Shown here: positions 10,501-12,207 of the stretch, one piece after another
Position numbering within the stretch: the first letter of the stretch is position 1
Layout of the letters: the number at the start of each line of letters is the position of its first letter
Origin: Phoronis ovalis
Lineage: Eukaryota; Phoronida; Phoronidae
DNA length: 12,207 nucleotides
Direction of reading: 5' to 3'
Assembly: GCA_028565635.1 (NCBI GenBank)
Contig: JAOXYB010046948.1
Coordinates: forward strand, 1-12,207
The notes under the pieces: generated by a model
Seen by the model: the letters and a program-made list of their open reading frames with translations, nothing else
Told to the model about the DNA's origin: nothing
The model's database searches: none
Position numbers and translations under genes: made by a program

Positions 10501-11599
10501 CATTTCTTTAAATAATTCATTTGGAGAATGATCTTGTCTTTTACATGACCTTCAGTTTTGTCCCTGCTCTTTATGGGAAGAGACTCGATCATCCCTTTTC
10601 TCATAAAGGATAAAACGTCAAACTTAACTTGTTCATTTCTGGATTTGAAAGATAATTATTCTATTAAGATTAATTAAGCTGATGAATTTATTTAGTTAGT
10701 CTACAATATTTATTATCGACTTGCTCTATGCAGAGCAGGGAGGATATGATCAGCATCAGTCCAGTATATACATATGTTATGGTTAAATTTTTAGTATATA
10801 ATAACAGCTTCAGTTTTTGTGAGATCTTACTGTTCACCATCAGAGGAAACATACATGAAATTCTTGACACACATTTGGCATCAAATCTTTGATCACAGCA
10901 GAAATTCCACCAACAGGCATCATTTTGACCTATTTCTGTAGATCAGAAGTGCTCCATTGACCTATTTCTGTCTCAGAAGAGCTCCAAAATGCAGTTCTCA
11001 GATATTTGCAAATTTCTCAGATATCTTTAATCTTGTCCAATTAAAGTCTCCATAGAAAGAAAGAGTCCAAGTAACAGAATAACCATCAATATTCTAACAA
11101 TTAATAAGCATGCATTCATTACACTGCATATGGGAAAGTATACTTTGTGTTGAAGACTCCTGTACTTTTTTTCTCAGATGAAGGCACTAGCTCCTGTTTC
11201 AAGTCATGCATATGTGTTTGTGATGATTGTGCTCCTGATGAACATATGAACCTGATAGCGTATGGCCTTTGACTTGAGCTATTTTTCAAATAAAAAAAAA
11301 TTGTTTTTGGCAATCCAACATTTGTATATTAAGATGACCCAAGTACAGGTTAAGTTTGAATTTAGGTTCCATTGGTTTTAAAGTACAAACACCTTACATA
11401 TTTTAAACTAAAAATTGTTTACATACAAATAGATCTGAATATGCATGAAACTTTGTATCATTCTACATAATAATATTATGATTCTGTATTTTGTTTACAG
11501 AACTTGATGTTCGGTATAGATATATGGACCCAGTCAATGTACAGCCAAACCCTGGCATTTACTCATTTGTACCGGAGCCTCCAGACTATAATCCACAAG
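1175..11599 (+). CDS. RC3H1: Roquin-family protein (RING, HEPN/ROQ, CCCH), 14 exons, 3' end unresolved
   Basis: Summary entry for the whole gene: join 1175-1520, 1675-2111, 2790-2990, 3402-3760, 4527-4688, 4870-4991, 5262-5428, 5723-6016, 7245-7336, 7607-7739, 7955-8175, 8532-8706, 8990-9062, 11501-11599. This gives 960 residues plus one base, against about 1130 to 1190 for vertebrate roquins. Seen: a RING (14-53), a HEPN/ROQ core (about 90-400), a CCCH finger (423-441), a low-complexity tail with a Gln run (573-578), and a coiled coil (about 855-900). Known for the family: roquins sit in cytoplasmic granules, bind stem-loops (constitutive decay elements) in mRNA 3' UTRs, recruit deadenylase and decapping factors, and carry a RING E3-ligase domain; vertebrate RC3H1 restrains T-cell activation. 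Inferred: this is the single invertebrate counterpart of RC3H1/RC3H2. All 13 introns are GT-AG with matching phases. Identity is near certain; the C-terminal exons rest on splice signals and partial similarity. Confidence 0.93.
1675..2111 (+). CDS. RC3H1: Roquin exon 2: HEPN and ROQ RNA-binding core (residues 116-261)
   Basis: The acceptor CTGTTTTGCAG ends at 1674. The split codon makes Asp116, then LKMNKPN. From about residue 134 ([17 protein letters not shown]) the sequence follows vertebrate roquin almost without gaps. It includes [39 protein letters not shown], and [21 protein letters not shown]204 aligns with mouse M199, the residue changed in the sanroque autoimmune mutant. K225 and K244 align with K220 and K239, lysines known to contact the RNA stem-loop. 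The exon ends AAG before GTAGGA in phase 0. The ROQ fold binds hairpin RNA with a pyrimidine-rich triloop. Confidence 0.97.
2112..2789 (+). other. RC3H1: Intron 2
   Basis: A 678-bp AT-rich intron inside the ROQ coding region. I see no coding potential, no RNA gene and no clear repeat, only a run of nine A at about 2281-2289. Donor GTAGGA, acceptor TTTTTCAATACAG. Confidence 0.85.
2790..2990 (+). CDS. RC3H1: Roquin exon 3: winged-helix part of the ROQ domain (residues 262-328)
   Basis: A 67-codon exon, phase 0 at both ends. The first residues are VSKREDESS, before the ATG at 2820, so the exon is longer than a simple ORF reading would suggest. R265 aligns with vertebrate R260, the third key RNA-contacting residue. 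Then come [28 protein letters not shown] and SHMQSTIDK, the most conserved part of the protein. The exon ends in GATAAG before GTAATG. Splicing here falls between DK and LQ, which keeps the vertebrate order DKLQT intact. Confidence 0.97.
2991..3401 (+). other. RC3H1: Intron 3
   Basis: A 411-bp intron. The first stretch is open in the exon 3 frame up to a TGA at 3111-3113, but the encoded residues have no counterpart in roquin proteins, so it is read as intron. No repeat or RNA gene is seen. Confidence 0.85.
3402..3760 (+). CDS. RC3H1: Roquin exon 4: end of ROQ/HEPN core and CCCH zinc finger (residues 329-447)
   Basis: Begins [20 protein letters not shown], with continued roquin similarity through [16 protein letters not shown] and the segment ending VDFVTNHS, which completes the HEPN fold formed by sequence on both sides of ROQ. 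Then comes the zinc finger [20 protein letters not shown] followed by [11 protein letters not shown], ligands C423, C431, C437 and H441. The spacing is C-x7-C-x5-C-x3-H, one residue shorter in the first loop than in vertebrate roquin. This finger adds affinity for AU-rich RNA next to the stem-loop. The acceptor is duplicated (TTGCAG-TTGCAG), so a six-base shorter exon lacking Leu-Gln is possible. Donor GTAAGT at 3761, phase 2. Confidence 0.96.
3761..4526 (+). other. RC3H1: Intron 4
   Basis: A 766-bp AT-rich intron following the zinc-finger exon. I see no ORF of note, no RNA gene and no clear repeat. The acceptor is TTCTGATTTATGTAG, followed six bases later by a second AG. Confidence 0.85.
4527..4688 (+). 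CDS. RC3H1: Roquin exon 5: basic linker after the zinc finger (residues 448-501)
   Basis: Joined to exon 4 the protein reads [20 protein letters not shown], parallel to the vertebrate EELEKFRKMNKRL segment. This supports the acceptor at 4526 rather than the ATG at 4555. The rest ([19 protein letters not shown] and onwards) has no recognised domain and is polar. The exon ends GCAAG before GTATAA, phase 2. A second AG at 4531-4532 would give a frame-preserving exon two codons shorter, without Tyr-Arg. Confidence 0.88.
4870..4991 (+). CDS. RC3H1: Roquin exon 6: disordered linker (residues 502-542)
   Basis: The acceptor TGTCATTTCAG ends at 4869; the donor is GAG before GTTAGT at 4992. It encodes [20 protein letters not shown] followed by [20 protein letters not shown], Ser/Thr/Pro-rich and likely unstructured. 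Phase in 2, phase out 1, both matching the neighbours. There is no specific similarity beyond its position in the roquin tail. Confidence 0.8.
5262..5428 (+). CDS. RC3H1: Roquin exon 7: Tyr/Gln-rich segment with a six-Gln run (residues 543-598)
   Basis: Starts [16 protein letters not shown] and contains [20 protein letters not shown]. The Gln run at 573-578 is coded by mixed CAA/CAG codons. Gln/Tyr/Pro-rich tails in vertebrate roquins serve to recruit the CCR4-NOT deadenylase and to enter RNA granules; the same role here is inferred. Acceptor CTTCATTTAG at 5261, donor AAA before GTATGC, phase out 0. Confidence 0.85.
5723..6016 (+). CDS. RC3H1: Roquin exon 8: short helical motif and Ser/Thr-rich tail (residues 599-696)
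   Basis: Begins [20 protein letters not shown] with KLHKNGS following. This resembles the SLDELHRRRKEIMAQLEE helix of vertebrate roquin, which supports the exon and its frame. The remainder is Asn/Ser/Thr-rich, with a [18 protein letters not shown] segment. Acceptor TTGTCTTGCAG at 5722, donor TAT before GTAAGT at 6017. It is 294 bases long and phase 0 at both ends, so skipping it would keep the frame. Confidence 0.88.
6129..6156 (+). repeat. Left terminal inverted repeat
   Basis: Matches the reverse complement of 7031-7058 at 26 of 28 positions. Its first 18 bases are identical to 10803-10820. Confidence 0.65.
6666..6686. repeat. Perfect 9-bp hairpin inside the intron 8 element
   Basis: TTATAGGCC, a three-base centre ACT, then GGCCTATAA form a perfect inverted repeat. 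It lies near the middle of the element and could fold in RNA or DNA. No function is known. Confidence 0.6.
7031..7058 (-). repeat. Right terminal inverted repeat
   Basis: AGCTGATCAGATAAAAACTG followed by AAGCTGTT is the inverted partner of 6129-6156. The differences are limited to the two positions where the left copy has CCG-type bases beside the GATCAG core. Confidence 0.65.
7245..7336 (+). CDS. RC3H1: Roquin exon 9: Ser/Thr/Arg-rich linker (residues 697-726)
   Basis: A short exon of 92 bases encoding [20 protein letters not shown] and [10 protein letters not shown]. The acceptor has a clear pyrimidine stretch and ends GTTGCAG at 7244; the donor is AATAG before GTAGGA. Phase in 0, phase out 2, both in register with exons 8 and 10. 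The encoded sequence has no recognisable motif, so this exon rests mainly on splice signals and phase. Confidence 0.75.
7607..7739 (+). CDS. RC3H1: Roquin exon 10: conserved IPF motif (residues 727-771)
   Basis: Encodes [20 protein letters not shown], then PIARSSGKT. This matches the vertebrate roquin segment with DDDLIPF and VSRFGAISRTSKT, the best conserved patch in the C-terminal half. It is therefore a strong anchor that the exon chain still follows the same gene. Acceptor TTTATTACAG at 7606, donor CACCAG before GTAAAA, phase out 0. Confidence 0.92.
7955..8175 (+). CDS. RC3H1: Roquin exon 11: Pro/Ser/Val-rich segment (residues 772-844)
   Basis: Starts [20 protein letters not shown], then [20 protein letters not shown] and a [20 protein letters not shown] stretch. 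Proline-rich and probably unstructured. The family is not specific here, but the frame stays open across the exon, the acceptor (ATTGTTTCAG at 7954) is good and the donor (TCAAG before GTACAG) is acceptable. Phase in 0, phase out 2. Confidence 0.85.
8176..8531 (+). other. RC3H1: Intron 11
   Basis: A 356-bp intron between the Pro-rich exon and the coiled-coil exon. Open translation past the exon 11 donor ends at a TAA at 8234-8236 and carries hydrophobic residues foreign to roquin. No repeat or RNA gene is seen. Confidence 0.8.
8532..8706 (+). CDS. RC3H1: Roquin exon 12: coiled coil (residues 845-903)
   Basis: Encodes [20 protein letters not shown], then [20 protein letters not shown] and an [18 protein letters not shown] helix. 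[16 protein letters not shown] parallels the vertebrate EREQLRLELQQLNHQI coiled coil, and heptad spacing of hydrophobic residues continues for about 45 residues. The role is probably oligomerisation or partner binding. Acceptor TTATTTTGTAG at 8531, donor TTGCAG before GTATTT, phase out 0. Confidence 0.92.
8990..9062 (+). CDS. RC3H1: Roquin exon 13: short linker (residues 904-927)
   Basis: A 73-base exon encoding [20 protein letters not shown] and DYTP. Acceptor TTTCATTTTATAG at 8989, donor CCCCAG before GTATTC. Phase in 0, phase out 1, which agrees with exon 14. No recognisable motif, so confidence rests on splice signals and phase. Confidence 0.75.
9345..9414 (+). repeat. Two-copy tandem duplication, 38-bp period
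   Basis: The 32 bases at 9345-9376 (AAAGCTAGGAGTGCCA and onward) recur at 9383-9414 (AAAGCTAAGACTGCCA and onward) with 26 of 32 identical. Both end in a CCTTT. An old local duplication of intron DNA. Confidence 0.6.
9696..9713. repeat. Small perfect inverted repeat
   Basis: AGTCACC, centre ACTA, then GGTGACT: a perfect 7-bp stem. No run of T follows and the function is unknown. Confidence 0.4.
9983..10037 (-). ncRNA. Hammerhead-ribozyme-like core (type I-like, possibly decayed)
   Basis: On the minus strand the catalytic core is intact. CTGATGA (10023-10017) is followed by stem II, GATG (10016-10013) pairing with CGTC (10006-10003) around a GAAAAA loop, and then GAAA plus C (10002-9998). Next comes a very short stem III, AC with GT around AGATTTA, then a T at the expected cleavage position. 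The following AGGCC (9987-9983) pairs with GGTCT (10037-10033) upstream of the core as a five-base-pair stem I; including the next T-A pair it is six. One oddity is a 9-base ATTTCCAGG insert between that stem strand and CTGATGA, which a canonical stem I does not have. Known: type I hammerheads with minimal stem III occur in Penelope-like elements and retrozymes of animals. Activity is not established. Confidence 0.5.
10089..10313. repeat. Degenerate tandem repeat of about 31 to 43 bp units
   Basis: About five or six imperfect units start at 10089, 10151, 10182, 10216, 10259 and 10298. A typical unit is CRCCTCTTATTCYTGAG, then a GGACCAAAAATG-type word, then RYT. Clear copies are 10151-10181 and 10182-10215. 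The unit at 10216 carries a TTA microsatellite and 10259-10297 is more diverged. The array lies immediately upstream of the hammerhead-like core when read on the minus strand. Together they may be the repetitive end of one mobile element. Confidence 0.5.
10803..10820 (+). repeat. Solo copy of the intron 8 transposon end
   Basis: AACAGCTTCAGTTTTTGT is identical over 18 bases to 6129-6146 and its first 16 bases match the inverted copy at 7043-7058. No inverted partner was found nearby, so it is either a truncated copy or one end of an element not otherwise recognised. Confidence 0.6.
10925..10986 (+). repeat. Head-to-tail duplication, about 31-bp unit
   Basis: TTGACCTATTTCTG followed by TAGATCAGAAGTGCTCCA (10925-10956) is repeated directly as TTGACCTATTTCTG followed by TCTCAGAAGAGCTCCA (10957-10986), with a two-base length difference. 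A smaller repeat, TTCTCAGATAT, follows at 10995-11005 and 11014-11024. Confidence 0.7.
11501..11599 (+). CDS. RC3H1: Roquin exon 14: Pro/Tyr-rich segment, last exon seen (residues 928-960)
   Basis: The acceptor TTTTGTTTACAG ends at 11500. With the G from exon 13 the protein continues [20 protein letters not shown], then [13 protein letters not shown]. The donor AAG before GTGGGT at 11600 is good, so the gene may continue. If it is not used, translation runs GGF then TAG at 11608-11610, giving a 963-residue protein. Vertebrate roquins have roughly 170 more residues, which favours further exons beyond the window but does not prove it. No family motif is seen in this exon. Confidence 0.75.
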
Positions 11600-11784
11600 G
11601 TGGGTTTTAGCAGGTGAAATGTTGAGAACAATTTTGTATTCTGATTAGGGGGTACTTTGGCATGAATCAGTTGTATTTGTTTTTTACAATTATATTGCTT
11701 CATGCACTTCTTTAAATTACCTGTTGTTATATAATTTTAAAGGTAATTAGTGTAAATTGATATTGATGACTAGTAAAAGGTATG

Positions 11785-11790
11785 AATAAA
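11785..11790 (+). promoter_or_regulatory. RC3H1: Possible polyadenylation signal AATAAA
   Basis: AATAAA lies 175 bases after the TAG at 11608-11610. It would serve as the cleavage signal of a transcript that reads through the exon 14 donor. The hexamer is common in AT-rich introns, so the support is weak. Confidence 0.2.
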
Positions 11791-11870
11791 ATGGTTTAAC
11801 ATAATTAGGGTAGCTGCTGTTTGCAGCTGTCCTATTGAGTTTGTACATGTTCTTTCTTACCAATTTTCAG

Positions 11871-12207
11871 CAAGCTGTATCTCGAAGACGATCTGAGGTG
11901 CAGGTACAGTAATTCAGGTGCGACATGCCTGGTAGGCTACTGTTGCCCTTGAGGTCATTTGGAGGTCAAATTTTCAAAATTGCTCAAAATGTTGGTATTG
12001 GGTTACAGATAGGTCATTTGGATAATCTCTAAGGTTATTTAGGTGCTAAAAGGTCAGATTTTTACTTTTTGGAATATTTTCAATTAATTAATAGAGGAAA
12101 TACGCCGTACCCAGAGAACAATTGGGCTTCAGGCTGTATGTTGGACTATTGGTAAAGTTGCCTTGAGTTCAAAAGGTCTTCTGGGGTCCAGAGGCATAAA
12201 GAGTCAG
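11871..12207. repeat. Probable interspersed repeat with AGGTCA half-sites
   Basis: Compared with the AT-rich intron DNA to its left, this stretch is richer in GGTC/GGTT words. It carries AGGTCA at 11952-11957, 11963-11968, 12011-12016 and 12051-12056, all on the + strand. The phrasing (CTGTATCTCGAAGACG, then repeated GGTCATTTGG) looks like a dispersed repeat family. This is pattern impression only; no family is named and the right end is outside the window. Confidence 0.35.

Larger units (their letters stand above)
9063..11500 (+). other. RC3H1: Intron 13, the largest intron, with repeat and retroelement debris
   Basis: A 2438-bp intron. From 9063 to about 9960 it is AT-rich and plain, apart from a 38-bp-period duplication (9345-9414) and a small hairpin (9696-9713). 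From 9983 to about 10313 it holds the hammerhead-like core and the degenerate tandem repeat. A transposon-end copy is at 10803-10820 and a tandem duplication at 10925-10986. The remainder to 11500 shows nothing clear. Short ORFs in it (for example 10176-10474 and 11119-11313) resemble no protein I recognise. Confidence 0.75.
11600..12207 (+). other. Intron 14 or 3' UTR and flank, with repeat-like DNA at the end
   Basis: The reading depends on whether the donor at 11600 is used. Up to about 11870 the DNA is plain and AT-rich. From about 11871 the texture changes to GGTC-rich sequence with AGGTCA words, resembling an interspersed repeat. No further exon in the right phase with an open frame is convincing. 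Confidence 0.5.

Noticed and set aside
11229-11260. Second CTGATGA (at 11236) as another hammerhead
   Set aside because: No stem II and no GAAA follow at the needed distance.
11119-11313. 64-codon minus-strand ORF in intron 13
   Set aside because: No recognisable motif, and plain AT-rich surroundings.
11871-11903. Micro-exon encoding QAVSRRRSEVQ with good flanking AG and GT
   Set aside because: It is open only in phase 0, while exon 14 ends in phase 1, where it stops after eight codons. It also lies at the edge of repeat-like DNA.

Overview
The window is nuclear DNA from an animal, almost certainly a non-vertebrate metazoan. It is AT-rich, uses GT-AG introns of about 150 bp to 2.4 kb, and contains remnants of eukaryotic mobile elements. 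One gene dominates: a roquin (RC3H-family) gene on the + strand, read here as 14 coding exons between 1175 and about 11599. Its product is a RING-HEPN/ROQ-CCCH protein, an RNA-binding E3-ligase-type repressor of mRNAs. I cannot name the species; the single gene looks like the unduplicated counterpart of vertebrate RC3H1 and RC3H2.

Layout. 1-338 is the antisense remnant of a non-LTR (LINE) retrotransposon with a frameshift. 339-1121 is the upstream region, with a possible non-coding first exon ending at 987. 1122-1174 is the 5' UTR directly before the start codon. Exons 1-4 (1175-3760) encode the RING finger, the HEPN/ROQ RNA-binding core and the CCCH zinc finger, and match the vertebrate proteins closely. 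Exons 5-14 (4527-11599) encode a long, less conserved tail: a Gln-rich stretch, a short motif around Ile-Pro-Phe, a Pro/Ser-rich segment and a coiled coil. All splice phases agree through exon 14, giving 960 codons plus one base. The 3' end is unresolved: the gene may stop at 11608-11610 or continue beyond the window.

Introns. Intron 8 (6017-7244) holds a roughly 930-bp element with inverted terminal repeats (6129-6156 and 7031-7058), and an 18-base exact copy of its end recurs at 10803-10820. Intron 13 (9063-11500) is the largest. It holds, on the minus strand, a hammerhead-ribozyme-like core (9983-10037) next to a degenerate tandem repeat (10089-10313), plus two further short tandem duplications. 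The last 340 bases look like an interspersed repeat rich in AGGTCA half-sites, including a perfect DR5.

The most unexpected signal is the hammerhead-like core. It suggests that a ribozyme-bearing retroelement (Penelope-like or retrozyme-type) once inserted antisense into this gene.
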